Shown one piece after another: positions 50,541 to 59,725 of a stretch of 64,000 nucleotides of DNA. The notes below the pieces were generated by a model, which made no database searches, was not told where the DNA came from, and saw nothing but the letters and a program-made list of their open reading frames with translations. Source of the stretch: Epilithonimonas hungarica (lineage in GTDB: Bacteria > Bacteroidota > Bacteroidia > Flavobacteriales > Weeksellaceae); assembly GCF_900102265.1 (NCBI RefSeq), contig NZ_FNBH01000003.1, positions 1 through 64,000 on the forward strand, in the 5' to 3' direction. Position numbers and translations under genes: made by a program. How positions within the stretch are numbered: the stretch's first letter is position 1; each line of letters starts with the position of its first letter.

Positions 50541-52607
50541 ATGAAAGGAAATAACAATTTGTTTCAGGCAGAATTAGTCAATGAGGCATTGAAGCAATCT
50601 TTTATAAAATTACATCCTGCCAAAATGTTCCGCAATCCGGTAATGTTTATGGTTTGGGTAGGAACTCTCGTAATGGCAGGCGTTTGCGTTTGGATTGCAT
50701 TAGGAGAACAAAACCAGGGTAGTTTGGTTTACAACGTTATTGTAACGGCTGTTCTATTCATCACATTATTGTTTGCCAACTTCGCAGAAGCTATTGCAGA
50801 AGCAAGAGGGAAAGCACAAGCAGATTCGCTTAGAAAAACAAGGGAAGAAACACCGGCAAAATGGATTAATCCTCACGGAGAAATTTTCAATGATGAATTG
50901 ACGATTGTTCCATCTTCTCAACTTAAAAAAGGAGACATTTTTCTTTGCGAGCCAGGAGACATTATTCCGTCTGACGGAGAAATCATTGAAGGTTTAGCCA
51001 CGATTGATGAAAGTGCCATTACCGGAGAATCTGCTCCCGTAATCCGTGAAGCAGGTGGTGATAAAAGCAGTGTGACGGGAGGTACGAAAGTTCTTTCAGA
51101 CAAAATCAAAGTAAAAGTAACGACAGAACCAGGGGAAAGTTTCTTGGACAAAATGATTGCTTTGGTTGAAGGTGCTTCTAGACAGAAGACACCAAACGAA
51201 ATTGCGTTGACAATTCTATTGGCGGGATTCACATTGGTTTTCATTATCGTTACAGTTACTTTGAAACCTTTTGGTGATTATGCTAATACGCCAATTACAA
51301 TTGCTGCATTTATCTCATTATTTGTATGTCTTATTCCAACTACGATTGGTGGATTATTATCAGCTATCGGTATTGCAGGAATGGACAGAGCTCTAAGAGC
51401 AAATGTGATTACTAAAAGTGGTAAAGCAGTAGAAACTGCGGGTGATATTGATGTTTTACTATTAGATAAAACAGGAACCATCACTATCGGAAACAGAAAA
51501 GCAACACATTTTTATCCAGCTAATGGAATTGATGAAAAAGTATTGATTAAAGCAGCTGTTCTAAGTTCTATGGCAGATGAGACTCCGGAAGGGAAATCCA
51601 TTGTAGAGCTCAGTGAAAAGTTAGATGTAAAAAGTGAAATAAAAAATGAACTTTCACTTCTAACTTCTCACTTCTTACCTACTTACATCAATTTCACAGC
51701 AGAAACAAGAAGTTCAGGGATTGATTATGAAGACACAAGAATCAGAAAGGGCGCAACTGATGCAATTAAGAGTATTGTTACAAATGCAGGAAACACATTC
51801 CCGCCAGAAGTTGCAGAAAGAGTCAGAGAAATTTCTCAAAACGGAGGAACACCGCTTGTGGTTTCAGAAAATGAAAAAGCGCTTGGAGTCATAGAATTAC
51901 AGGATATCATTAAGCCAGGAATCAAAGAGCGTTTTGACCGTCTTAGAAAAATGGGTATCAAAACCGTAATGGTTACCGGAGACAACCCATTGACTGCAAA
52001 ATTCATCGCTGAAAAAGCAGGTGTGGACGATTTTATCGCAGAAGCGAAACCTGAAGATAAAATGAACTACATCAAAAAAGAGCAGTCCGAAGGAAGACTG
52101 GTCGCAATGATGGGAGATGGAACCAATGATGCTCCGGCTCTGGCTCAGGCAGATGTGGGTGTAGCGATGAACAGCGGAACCCAGGCTGCAAAAGAAGCCG
52201 GAAATATGGTGGATCTGGATAACGACCCAACCAAATTGATTGAAGTGGTTGAAATCGGAAAACAATTATTGATGACTCGCGGAACGTTGACAACATTCAG
52301 CATTGCGAATGACGTAGCCAAGTATTTTGCGATTGTTCCGGCATTATTTATTGCATCAATTCCAGCATTACAAGGCCTGAATATTATGGGACTTCATTCT
52401 CCTGAATCAGCGATTCTTTCAGCGGTAATTTTCAATGCGATTGTAATTCCAATGTTGATTCCATTAGCCTTGAAAGGAGTGGCTTACAAACCAATCGGTG
52501 CAAGTGCATTATTGAGAAGAAACCTTTTGATTTACGGTTTGGGAGGTGTTTTAATTCCATTTATCGGTATCAAAATCATAGACTTAATCGTGTCATTATT
52601 CATTTAA
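50541..52607 (+). CDS. kdpB: KdpB, potassium-transporting ATPase catalytic subunit
   Basis: A 688-aa P1A-type ATPase. TGES-loop [15 protein letters not shown] (about residues 157-171), membrane [20 protein letters not shown], phosphorylation site [18 protein letters not shown] (D308 region), [20 protein letters not shown] and hinge [20 protein letters not shown]. Length is close to normal (E. coli 682). In the nucleotide-binding domain about residues 358-380 ([20 protein letters not shown], then FLPTY) are encoded by a member of the kdp-region repeat family, giving a net gain of about 6 residues against E. coli KdpB. The catalytic motifs are intact. Confidence 0.95.
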   Translation: MKGNNNLFQAELVNEALKQSFIKLHPAKMFRNPVMFMVWVGTLVMAGVCVWIALGEQNQGSLVYNVIVTAVLFITLLFANFAEAIAEARGKAQADSLRKTREETPAKWINPHGEIFNDELTIVPSSQLKKGDIFLCEPGDIIPSDGEIIEGLATIDESAITGESAPVIREAGGDKSSVTGGTKVLSDKIKVKVTTEPGESFLDKMIALVEGASRQKTPNEIALTILLAGFTLVFIIVTVTLKPFGDYANTPITIAAFISLFVCLIPTTIGGLLSAIGIAGMDRALRANVITKSGKAVETAGDIDVLLLDKTGTITIGNRKATHFYPANGIDEKVLIKAAVLSSMADETPEGKSIVELSEKLDVKSEIKNELSLLTSHFLPTYINFTAETRSSGIDYEDTRIRKGATDAIKSIVTNAGNTFPPEVAERVREISQNGGTPLVVSENEKALGVIELQDIIKPGIKERFDRLRKMGIKTVMVTGDNPLTAKFIAEKAGVDDFIAEAKPEDKMNYIKKEQSEGRLVAMMGDGTNDAPALAQADVGVAMNSGTQAAKEAGNMVDLDNDPTKLIEVVEIGKQLLMTRGTLTTFSIANDVAKYFAIVPALFIASIPALQGLNIMGLHSPESAILSAVIFNAIVIPMLIPLALKGVAYKPIGASALLRRNLLIYGLGGVLIPFIGIKIIDLIVSLFI
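51613..51679. repeat. AAGTGAGAAG-family repeat, copy d, inside the kdpB coding sequence
   Basis: Left part AGTTAGATGTAAAAAGTGAA, right part CACTTCTAACTTCTCACTTC followed by TTACC. AAGTGAAA (51632-51639) and TTTCACTT (51652-51659) are exact arms. ACTTCTCACTTCTTAC (51663-51678) is identical to part of copy b. The frame is kept through the repeat. Confidence 0.7.
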
Positions 52608-52620
52608 ATTATTAAATAAA

Positions 52621-53184
52621 ATGTTTAAACAAAATATATTACCAGCTATCAGATTAACGCTTTTCTGTGCTGTATTTTTTTCAGGATTCTATACACTTTT
52701 AATTTTTGGCATTGCTCAGACTGCTCCCAATAATGGTAAAGGAGAAATCATCGAACACAATGGTAAAAAGTATTATGCCAATGTTGGACAAAAATTCGAT
52801 AAAGACGAATATTTCTGGTCTCGTCCTTCAGCTGTGGATTATAATGCCGCCGGAGCGGGAGGAAGCAATAAAGGGCCTTCAAATCCTGATTATCTGAAAG
52901 ATGTTGAAGGAAGAATCGAGAACTTTATGAAACACAATCCAAGTGTTCAGAAATCTGAAATTCCTTCCGATATTGTTACTGCAAGTGGAGCTGGTCTAGA
53001 TCCGAATATCTCTGTTCAGGCAGCAAAAGTTCAGGCTCAAAGAATTGCAAGCATCAGAAAAATAGACATCAGCAAAGTCAATTCACTTATCGAAAAAAGT
53101 GTCGAATCTCCTTTTCTTGGAATGTTCGGTACAGAAAAAATCAACGTTTTAAAACTCAATATCGCATTAAACGGATTAGAGTGA
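52621..53184 (+). CDS. kdpC: KdpC, potassium-transporting ATPase subunit C
   Basis: A 187-aa subunit with one N-terminal membrane helix (about residues 9-31, LFCAVFFSGFYTLLIFG) and a periplasmic domain. Family marks are FWSRPSAVDYNAAGAGGSNK (about 64-83), PSDIVTASGAGLDPNISVQA (about 119-138) and the ending LGMFGTEKINVLKLN. It stabilises KdpB/KdpA. Length is normal. 13 bp after kdpB. Confidence 0.95.
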   Translation: MFKQNILPAIRLTLFCAVFFSGFYTLLIFGIAQTAPNNGKGEIIEHNGKKYYANVGQKFDKDEYFWSRPSAVDYNAAGAGGSNKGPSNPDYLKDVEGRIENFMKHNPSVQKSEIPSDIVTASGAGLDPNISVQAAKVQAQRIASIRKIDISKVNSLIEKSVESPFLGMFGTEKINVLKLNIALNGLE

Positions 53185-53250
53185 AAAGTTAAAAATGAGA
53201 AGCTAAAAGTGAGAAACTACTGAAAAATTTCTTACATCTTACTTCTCACC
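53181..53250. repeat. AAGTGAGAAG-family repeat, copy e (between kdpC and the porin)
   Basis: GTGAAAAGTTAAAAATGAGA with AGCTAAAAGTGAGAAAC (about 53181-53217) faces TTTCTTACATCTTACTTCTC then ACC (about 53228-53250). Overlaps the kdpC stop and fills most of the gap before the porin gene. Confidence 0.6.
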
Positions 53251-53269
53251 AATTATAAAAAATTTAGAA

Positions 53270-54361
53270 ATGAAAAGAAAACTATCATTATTGGTATTTG
53301 CAATTCTTGGAGCAGTTTCTACGCTACACGCTCAGGAAGAAACTGAACCTAAAAACCCTTTGAAAATCTCTGGCTACGCAGAAGTGTATTATCAGTATGA
53401 TTTTAATAATCCTGAAAACAATACAAGACCGGGATTTGTGTACAGCCACAACAGAAACAACGAGGTCAACCTTAATTTAGGATTTGTAAAAGCCAATTAC
53501 GAAACTGAAAAACTAAGAGCCAATGTTGCTTTGGGTGTCGGAACTTATATGAACTCCAACTACGCAGCTGAAGCGGGTGTTTTGAAAAATATCTATGAAG
53601 CCAATATCGGAGTAAAAATCTCAAAAAACAAAAATCTTTGGGTTGATGCCGGGATTTTGCCTTCGCACATCGGTTTTGAAAGCGCTATCAGCAAAGACTG
53701 CTTTACTTTGACAAGAAGTATTTTGGCAGACAATTCTCCGTATTTCGAAAGTGGAGCAAAAATTTCTTATACAAGCGACAGCGGAAAATGGTTTGTAAGC
53801 GGTTTGGTTCTTAACGGATGGCAAAGAATCCAGCGTGTGGATGGAAATTCTACGGTTGCTTTTGGACATCAGTTAACTTACAAACCAAACGAAAAAATTA
53901 CTTTAAACAGCAGCTCATTCATCGGAAATGATAAACCGGACAGCATCAGACAAATGAGATACTTCCATAATTTGTACGGCAGTTTCCAAATCAGTAAAAA
54001 GTTGGCGCTGATTACAGGTTTCGACATTGGTGCAGAGCAGAAAGCCAAAGGAAGTGACCAATATAATATTTGGTATTCTCCGGTTGTGGTTGCTAAATAT
54101 TCTCCAACAGAAAAATTAAGTTTTGCTGCAAGAGGAGAATACTACAGCGATGAAAAAGGGGTAATCATTGCGACAGGAACTGCAAATGGGTTTAAAACGT
54201 TTGGCTATTCTGTAAACGCAGATTATTGGATTCTTCCCAATTTGGTTTGGAGAACCGAACTTAAAAATCTAAGCAGCAAAGACGACATCTTTATCAACAG
54301 AGATAATAATTTTAAAAATAATAATCTGATGGCAGTGACATCTCTTGCCGTGAGTTTTTAA
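53270..54361 (+). CDS. Outer-membrane porin-like beta-barrel in the kdp operon
   Basis: A 363-aa protein with a signal peptide (MKRKLSLLVFAILGAVSTLH AQ region) and a barrel of alternating strands (LKISGYAEVYYQYDFNN, NEVNLNLGFVKANYETEKL, LWVDAGILPSHIGFESA, KLSFAARGEYYSDEKGV), ending with the Phe of SLAVSF. It matches porin_OmpL/BBP2-type proteins that follow kdpC in many Bacteroidota kdp operons, and probably lets K+ reach KdpA. Confidence 0.85.
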   Translation: MKRKLSLLVFAILGAVSTLHAQEETEPKNPLKISGYAEVYYQYDFNNPENNTRPGFVYSHNRNNEVNLNLGFVKANYETEKLRANVALGVGTYMNSNYAAEAGVLKNIYEANIGVKISKNKNLWVDAGILPSHIGFESAISKDCFTLTRSILADNSPYFESGAKISYTSDSGKWFVSGLVLNGWQRIQRVDGNSTVAFGHQLTYKPNEKITLNSSSFIGNDKPDSIRQMRYFHNLYGSFQISKKLALITGFDIGAEQKAKGSDQYNIWYSPVVVAKYSPTEKLSFAARGEYYSDEKGVIIATGTANGFKTFGYSVNADYWILPNLVWRTELKNLSSKDDIFINRDNNFKNNNLMAVTSLAVSF

Positions 54362-54414
54362 AAATCTCCATATTTACTAAGAATCCCTTGTTAAAATTTT
54401 GGCAGGGGATTTAC

Positions 54415-54422
54415 TAACTTTG
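54415..54422 (+). promoter_or_regulatory. -7 box before kdpD
   Basis: TAACTTTG matches TAnnTTTG and lies 16 bp before the ATG at 54439. A hairpin AATCCC/GGGATT (about 54381-54411) just upstream could end porin transcripts, so kdpD may have its own promoter. Confidence 0.5.
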
Positions 54423-54438
54423 AATAAGGCAATTCTTT

Positions 54439-55560
54439 ATGGCTGAAAAAAATTCTGCACAAGACTTTCTCAATCTGATAAAAAAATCAAGACGGGGAAA
54501 ATTCAAAATCTATATCGGAATGAGTGCCGGTGTTGGGAAAACTTATCGTATGCTTCAGGAAGCGCATGCTCTTTTAGCAAGTGGGATTGATGTAAAAATC
54601 GGGTATATCGAAACACATCATCGCAAAGAAACCCATGCTTTGCTGGACGGACTTCCTATCATTCCGAGAAGAACGTTATTCTACAAAGGAAAAGAATTAG
54701 AAGAGCTCGATGTACAGGCGGTTATCAATCTTCGCCCGGAAGTTGTGATTGTAGATGAATTGGCCCATACCAATATTGAAGGTAGCAAGAACGAAAAACG
54801 TTGGCAGGATGTGATGGATATTCTGGATTCTGGGATTAATGTCATCAGTGCAGTCAACATACAGCATATTGAAAGTCTCAATGAAGATGTTAAATCGATT
54901 ACTAATATTGAAGTTCAAGAGCGTATTCCAGATAATGTTTTGGCCCAGGCTGATGAAGTTGTGAATATTGACCTTACTTCCGAAGAATTGATTGACCGTT
55001 TGAAAGCCGGAAAAATCTACGACCAATCAAAAATCAATTCGGCACTCAATAATTTTTTTAAATCTGAAAATATTCTACAACTCCGTGAATTGGCTTTGAG
55101 AGAAGTTGCTTCGCAGGTGACTAGAAAAGTGGAGACGGAAGTTACGATTCATAAGTCGGTCAAAAAAGAAAAATTTCTGGCATGCATTAGCTCAAACGAA
55201 AAAACTGCGAAAAACGTCATCAGAAAAACAGCGAGATTAGCTAATTATTACAACAGCCAGTGGTATCTTCTGTATGTTCAGATTCCCAGAGAGAGTTCTG
55301 ATAAAATTGCTTTGGATAAACAAAGACATTTGATCAATAACTTTAAACTGGCGACTGAACTGGGAGCAGAAATCATAAAAGTTGAAGATACAAAAGTTGC
55401 TCACGCTATCATGGAACAATGCGAAGAAAGAAAAATCACAACGGTTTGCATCGGAAGACCTCATTTAAATCTATGGAAAGTAATTTTGGCGACAGATACT
55501 TTCAATACATTGCTTAATAAATTATCCCAGGGAAAAATAGACTTAGTAATTTTGTCCTAA
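54439..55560 (+). CDS. kdpD: KdpD N-terminal sensor half (KdpD domain plus Usp domain), without kinase
   Basis: A 373-aa soluble protein. The KdpD domain (about residues 18-230) shows Walker A SAGVGKTYRMLQEAH (about 29-43), HHRKETHALLDGLP, the Walker-B-like VVIVDELAHTNIEGSKNEKR and the VNIQHIESLNEDVKSIT stretch. The Usp domain follows (about 245-373, VKKEKFLACISSNEKTAKNV, ending VILS). E. coli KdpD carries kinase and membrane parts in the same chain (894 aa); here they are separate. Overlaps the kinase gene by 1 bp. Confidence 0.93.
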   Translation: MAEKNSAQDFLNLIKKSRRGKFKIYIGMSAGVGKTYRMLQEAHALLASGIDVKIGYIETHHRKETHALLDGLPIIPRRTLFYKGKELEELDVQAVINLRPEVVIVDELAHTNIEGSKNEKRWQDVMDILDSGINVISAVNIQHIESLNEDVKSITNIEVQERIPDNVLAQADEVVNIDLTSEELIDRLKAGKIYDQSKINSALNNFFKSENILQLRELALREVASQVTRKVETEVTIHKSVKKEKFLACISSNEKTAKNVIRKTARLANYYNSQWYLLYVQIPRESSDKIALDKQRHLINNFKLATELGAEIIKVEDTKVAHAIMEQCEERKITTVCIGRPHLNLWKVILATDTFNTLLNKLSQGKIDLVILS

Positions 55561-57284
55561 TGAAAATAAAAACAAAACTCAATATAGGTGTCGGAGTGCT
55601 TTTTATGATGATATTCGTATTGTCAGTTTTAAGCGGTTGGTATATCAATCAGCTTAAAAAAGACACCAATAATATCCTGAAAGCTAACTATAATACACTT
55701 CAATATTCCAGAAATATGTTGCTGGCTTTGGAGGAAATTGATTCTGACCCGTTGGCATTCAGCGTTTTTGAAAAACATCTTCAACAACAGCAGAAAAATG
55801 TGACCGAACCCGGCGAAAAGGAAGCTACAGATAATGTTGCCATACATTTTGAAGCTTTGAAAAAACATCCTGCCAATTTTGGCCTTCAAACCTCTATCAG
55901 GAAAGACCTCGCTGAACTGATGCAAATCAATATGAGCGCCATTGAGCATAAAAGTACGGTTGCAGATTCGACGGCAAAAAATGCGATTATTGTTATTTCT
56001 TCTGTAGGAATGGTGTGCTTTATTATAGCTTTTATACTGATGGTCAATCTCCCTTCAAATATTGCAGATCCCATCAAAAGCCTTACTGAAAGTATAAAGC
56101 AAATTGCGAATCAAAACTATAAAGAACGTGTACATTTTGAAAGCCGAAGTGAGTTTGGAGATTTAACAAATTCATTCAATATAATGGCGGAAAAACTTCA
56201 GGAATATTCTGAAAGCAGACTTGATAAAATCATCAGAGGAAAAAAACGTATTGAAACTTTGATAGATAATATGCACGACCCGGTTATCGGAATTGATGAG
56301 GATAGAAAAGTTCTTTTTGTGAATGATGAAGCTCTGAAAATTACAGGACTCAGAAAAGAAAATTTTGTGGGAAAATTGATTCAGGATGTTGCTGTAAATA
56401 ATGATTTGGTAAGAGATATTATCAAAGATGTGATTGTTCCGGATAAGATAAATCCTGAAAAAGAACCGATGAAGATCTATGCCAACGGAAAGGAGAGTTA
56501 TTTTGAAAAAGAAATTGTCGACATCAATATCGTTCCGACCGGTGAGCAGCAGAGTCATTTTATTGGGCAGGTGATCATGCTTAGAAACATTACGCCATTC
56601 AAAGAATTGGATCTAGCTAAGACCAATTTTTTAGGTACGGTTTCTCACGAGTTCAAAACACCAATTTCTTCTATCCAAATGGGATTACAATTACTGGAAA
56701 ATGAACAAATAGGAGATTTGAATAGTGAACAGAAAAATCTAGTCAATGGAATTAGAGAAGACTCCAACCGTCTATTGAAAATTACAGGAGAATTGCTTAA
56801 CATCACACAAGTAGAAAGCGGTTTGATACAGCTTAATATGAAAGCTTCAGATATCAAAAATATTGTTGATTATGCTATTGGTGCAAACAGATCTTCTGCT
56901 GAACAAAAACATATTCATTTTAAGGTCAACATAGAAGAAGGTTTGTCAGTGGTTTTAGCTGATAGTGAAAAAACAGCTTGGGTCCTTAATAATCTGCTCT
57001 CAAATGCCGTTCGTTATTCTTACGAAAATTCTAATATTAATATTGACGTCAGAAAAATTGATGACAAGATTCAGTTTTCTGTTACTGATACAGGGCAGGG
57101 AATCGCACCACAATATTTATCCAAAATCTTTGACCGCTATTTCCGGGTTCCGGGAAGCAAAAAAGAAGGAACAGGTTTGGGATTGAGCATCAGTAAGGAA
57201 TTTATTGAAGCACAAGGCGGTGAAATTACTGTTAAAAGTGAATATGGGGCTGGAAGTACATTCACCTTTGATTTAAAGGCGTAA
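55560..57284 (+). CDS. HAMP-PAS sensor histidine kinase of the kdp locus
   Basis: A 574-aa membrane kinase. Helices at about residues 7-28 and 140-165 flank a periplasmic domain, followed by HAMP (PIKSLTESIKQIANQNYKER), PAS (about 225-340), the phospho-acceptor in LGTVSHEFKTPISSIQMGLQ (H about 363), and the ATPase with NNLLSNAVRYSYEN, DTGQGIAP and GTGLGLSISKEF. It probably phosphorylates the sigma-54 regulator at 46355, since no KdpE is seen. Starts in the stop of kdpD. Confidence 0.92.
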   Translation: MKIKTKLNIGVGVLFMMIFVLSVLSGWYINQLKKDTNNILKANYNTLQYSRNMLLALEEIDSDPLAFSVFEKHLQQQQKNVTEPGEKEATDNVAIHFEALKKHPANFGLQTSIRKDLAELMQINMSAIEHKSTVADSTAKNAIIVISSVGMVCFIIAFILMVNLPSNIADPIKSLTESIKQIANQNYKERVHFESRSEFGDLTNSFNIMAEKLQEYSESRLDKIIRGKKRIETLIDNMHDPVIGIDEDRKVLFVNDEALKITGLRKENFVGKLIQDVAVNNDLVRDIIKDVIVPDKINPEKEPMKIYANGKESYFEKEIVDINIVPTGEQQSHFIGQVIMLRNITPFKELDLAKTNFLGTVSHEFKTPISSIQMGLQLLENEQIGDLNSEQKNLVNGIREDSNRLLKITGELLNITQVESGLIQLNMKASDIKNIVDYAIGANRSSAEQKHIHFKVNIEEGLSVVLADSEKTAWVLNNLLSNAVRYSYENSNINIDVRKIDDKIQFSVTDTGQGIAPQYLSKIFDRYFRVPGSKKEGTGLGLSISKEFIEAQGGEITVKSEYGAGSTFTFDLKA

Positions 57285-57447
57285 TTCATAATTCTCTCTC
57301 TGTTGAAAATGAATTTGTTTTCAAATCCAAAAGAAGATATTGAATTTGGAAAACAATATATTTTAATGTTCTAAAAAATATAGAATAACAATAAGAACAT
57401 TTTCAAAAAAACTCAATATTAGTATAAAATTTAGCCATTGGTTTTTA

Positions 57448-57461
57448 TGACCTCGACAGGA
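57448..57461. repeat. Partial duplicate of the tRNA-Arg 3' end
   Basis: TGACCTCGACAGGA (57448-57461) is identical to 57543-57556, the last 14 nt of the tRNA-Arg gene, and lies 95 bp downstream of it (minus-strand sense). Such partial 3'-end copies often mark old integration events. The 379-bp gap 57285-57663 otherwise holds only the terminator and the tRNA. Confidence 0.6.
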
Positions 57462-57500
57462 CTGTATCTAACAACATACAAGTCTAATTATTGGTATAAA

Positions 57501-57534
57501 AATGGCGCCAACTGTCTTTAGTTGGCGCCATTTG
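57501..57534. terminator. Terminator between the kinase gene and tRNA-Arg
   Basis: AAATGGCGCCAACT (57501-57514) and AGTTGGCGCCATTT (57521-57534) are exact 14-bp arms with loop GTCTTT. It ends 9 bp before the tRNA 3' end and serves the tRNA (minus) or both directions. Confidence 0.75.
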
Positions 57535-57542
57535 GCTGTTTG

Positions 57543-57616
57543 TGACCTCGACAGGATTCAAACCTGTAACCTTCTGAGCCGTAATCAGATGCGCTATTCA
57601 GTTGCGCCACGAGGCC
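57543..57616 (-). tRNA. tRNA-Arg (anticodon ACG)
   Basis: The reverse strand reads a full 74-nt cloverleaf: acceptor GGCCTCG pairs with CGAGGTC plus discriminator A; D-arm GCGCAACTGAATAGCGC; anticodon arm CTGATTACGGCTCAG with ACG at the centre; T-arm CAGGTTTGAATCCTG. The CCA end is not encoded. ACG reads the CGU/CGC/CGA codons after inosine formation. A promoter lies at 57632-57639. Confidence 0.93.
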
Positions 57617-57631
57617 TTGTTTAAAGGTTTG

Positions 57632-57639
57632 CAAATATA
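57632..57639 (-). promoter_or_regulatory. -7 box of the tRNA-Arg gene
   Basis: Plus-strand CAAATATA reads TATATTTG on the minus strand and lies 15 bp before the tRNA 5' end. Confidence 0.5.
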
Positions 57640-57663
57640 GTACTTTTTTGCTTTCTTTGGAAG

Positions 57664-58716
57664 ATGAAACGTATTTTTTTACTCTTAATTTTATTTCTTT
57701 TTTCAATCTCCTGCAAAAAAGAAAACATCCAAATATCAAATGACAATATAACCATCTCATCACGAGTTAATTATATTGAGGGTTTTAATAGCTTGACTTT
57801 GACATCGGGAAAATTCAAAAATGTAATTCCAAACAAAAATCTGCCTTTCAAAAAAGCAATGTTGCTAAATTCGAGTCTGATCGGTTTCTTTTCTGAACTG
57901 AATTTAGAAAATAAAATCACCGGTGTCTCTAATCCCGAATATATTTTCTCGGAAAAAATCCATCAGCTGATCAATGAAAATAAAATTTTGAACATCGGAA
58001 ACGAACAAAAATACGACATCGAAAAAATCCTTTCCAACAAACCGGATGTTATCTTTACCAATTACGTTCCCAACTTCGCCAACACTTACGAAGTCCTGAA
58101 AAGCAACGGAATCGAGCTCATTTTCCTCGACGATTTTATGGAACAGGATCCATTAGAAAAATCAAAATACCTTTTGCTTTTCGGAAAACTCCTCGGCAAA
58201 GAAGAAGAGGCGAAAAAAACTTATCAAAATATAGAAGATAATTACAAAAAAATCCAGGCTTTATCAAAAAAATCAAGATCAAATTCCTTAGTTCTCTGCA
58301 ATGAGATGTACGGAAGCCAGTGGTTCCTACCAGGAGGAAGCTCTTTCGTAGCAAGGCTGATTAAGGATGCCGGCGGAGATTACATTCTGAAAGACAACAA
58401 AGAATCATCTTCTGTTCCGTTGAGTTTTGAAGAAGTTTTCGTCAAGTCAGAAAACGTAGATTACTGGATCAACATCAGTCCTCACAAAAACAAAAAAGAA
58501 CTACTGACAATGAATCCGAACTACAGCAAAATGAAAGTCTTCAATTCCGGAAAACTGTATATGATAAATAACAGAGAGAAAGACAATGCCAATGATTATT
58601 TTGAATCAGGTGTTGTGAGATGTGATCTGGTTTTGAGAGATTATTTCAAGATATTTCATCCGGAAGACGTAACTTTCCAGTCAGAACCTTTAATCTATAT
58701 GAAAGAACTGAAATAA
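57664..58716 (+). CDS. Periplasmic metal-chelate binding lipoprotein (BtuF/FecB fold)
   Basis: A 350-aa lipoprotein: signal MKRIFLLLILFLFSISC with Cys at 17. The mature part has the helical-backbone receptor plan: ITGVSNPEYIF, IEKILSNKPDVIFTNYVPNF, a long helix (KSKYLLLFGKLLGKEEEAKK) and the second lobe NEMYGSQWFLPGGSSFVARL. These proteins deliver cobalamin, heme or siderophores to an ABC importer; the ligand is unknown and no permease is nearby. Stop overlaps the CPBP gene by 1 bp. Confidence 0.85.
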   Translation: MKRIFLLLILFLFSISCKKENIQISNDNITISSRVNYIEGFNSLTLTSGKFKNVIPNKNLPFKKAMLLNSSLIGFFSELNLENKITGVSNPEYIFSEKIHQLINENKILNIGNEQKYDIEKILSNKPDVIFTNYVPNFANTYEVLKSNGIELIFLDDFMEQDPLEKSKYLLLFGKLLGKEEEAKKTYQNIEDNYKKIQALSKKSRSNSLVLCNEMYGSQWFLPGGSSFVARLIKDAGGDYILKDNKESSSVPLSFEEVFVKSENVDYWINISPHKNKKELLTMNPNYSKMKVFNSGKLYMINNREKDNANDYFESGVVRCDLVLRDYFKIFHPEDVTFQSEPLIYMKELK

Positions 58717-59531
58717 TGGAAAATCAAAATTACAAAGTCGATTTTTTCGTAGGGATTTTATTGGTAGTGGGACTTTTCATTGGACAATCGGTTGCTTATG
58801 CGATCGGTTTAGGGTTCTCGGCATTATTTGGCGAGGACATCAGTGATACAGGTATTTTTAACATTTTTATGTATATGGCGACAATGATAGTCCCTATTCT
58901 CTTTTTTGATTTTTTCATTGTCAGAAAAGACGGAAGTAAGCTCAATTTCGATTTCTCTACCAAGCCATTTCGTGTCTATCTTTTGATATTTCCAATGATG
59001 TTTGGGATGATGCTGGTTGCAGATTATACCACACAACTGATTCCTACGACCGGTGACCTGCTTGGCCCTATCTACAAGATCTACAATGACCAATTTGCGA
59101 AACTTTTGAAAGATCCAGTTTCATTGATCATTATGACGGTCATTCTTGCGCCGATTTTGGAAGAGATTCTTTTCCGGGGCATTATTATGAAAGGAATGGT
59201 CAATAATAAAGTAAAACCAACGATGGCGATTGTTATATCTGCCTTCATTTTTGGAGCGGTACATTTCAATCCTTGGCAATTTGCAGGTGCATTTTTACTC
59301 GGTTTGGTATTAGGTTTGGTGTACAACAAGACCAGGTCGTTGCTGATGCCGATATTGCTTCATGCATTCAACAATTTCACCTCGGCAGTGATGATGCTGT
59401 ATTCGGATTCAGAGACTTTTTCCGATCTGGTGCATATTAACAAAGAATTGATCTTGGTAATTGGTATTGTGGTCTTTGCAATTCCATTTTACTTTTTTGC
59501 AATTCAGAAGAATATTATTTATAAAGATTAA
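58716..59531 (+). CDS. CPBP family intramembrane metalloprotease
   Basis: A 271-aa protein with seven to eight membrane helices. The CPBP (Abi) motifs are EEILFRGIIMKG (about residues 147-158, EExxxR), FGAVHFNPWQF (about 173-183, FxxxH) and the third motif LLHAFNNFTSA (about 210-220, HxxxN). Members are CAAX-type proteases or immunity proteins. It is coupled to the binding lipoprotein by a TAATG overlap, which is unexplained. Confidence 0.88.
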   Translation: MENQNYKVDFFVGILLVVGLFIGQSVAYAIGLGFSALFGEDISDTGIFNIFMYMATMIVPILFFDFFIVRKDGSKLNFDFSTKPFRVYLLIFPMMFGMMLVADYTTQLIPTTGDLLGPIYKIYNDQFAKLLKDPVSLIIMTVILAPILEEILFRGIIMKGMVNNKVKPTMAIVISAFIFGAVHFNPWQFAGAFLLGLVLGLVYNKTRSLLMPILLHAFNNFTSAVMMLYSDSETFSDLVHINKELILVIGIVVFAIPFYFFAIQKNIIYKD

Positions 59532-59535
59532 ATTT

Positions 59536-59626
59536 ATGGCAGCTATTTCCGCCCTCCGTTCCCGCTTTTTTCTTTTTTGATAAAAAGAAAAAGAGCTCCA
59601 CTCAGGTCGGGCTGCGCTTCGCAAAA
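59536..59626. repeat. Flavobacterial intergenic repeat (GCTTTTTTC/AAAAGAGCTCC type)
   Basis: The stretch contains a dyad CTTTTTTCTTTTTTGAT / ATAAAAAGAAAAAG and GGTCGGGCTGCGCTTCGC, GC-richer than its surroundings and lacking codon structure. I recognise the style of a dispersed intergenic element of Flavobacteriia; only one copy is in this window. Confidence 0.45.
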
Positions 59627-59725
59627 TCCAACATTTGCATCAATTCAAACCTTGTCAAAACTTCGAACTTTCAAAAATTAAATTATAATCAATTATCACT
59701 CATCAACTATCATTTATAACAACAT

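Noticed and set aside
48161-53250. kdp-region repeats as a CRISPR array
   Set aside because: The copies are imperfect, unevenly spaced by whole genes, and no cas genes are present.
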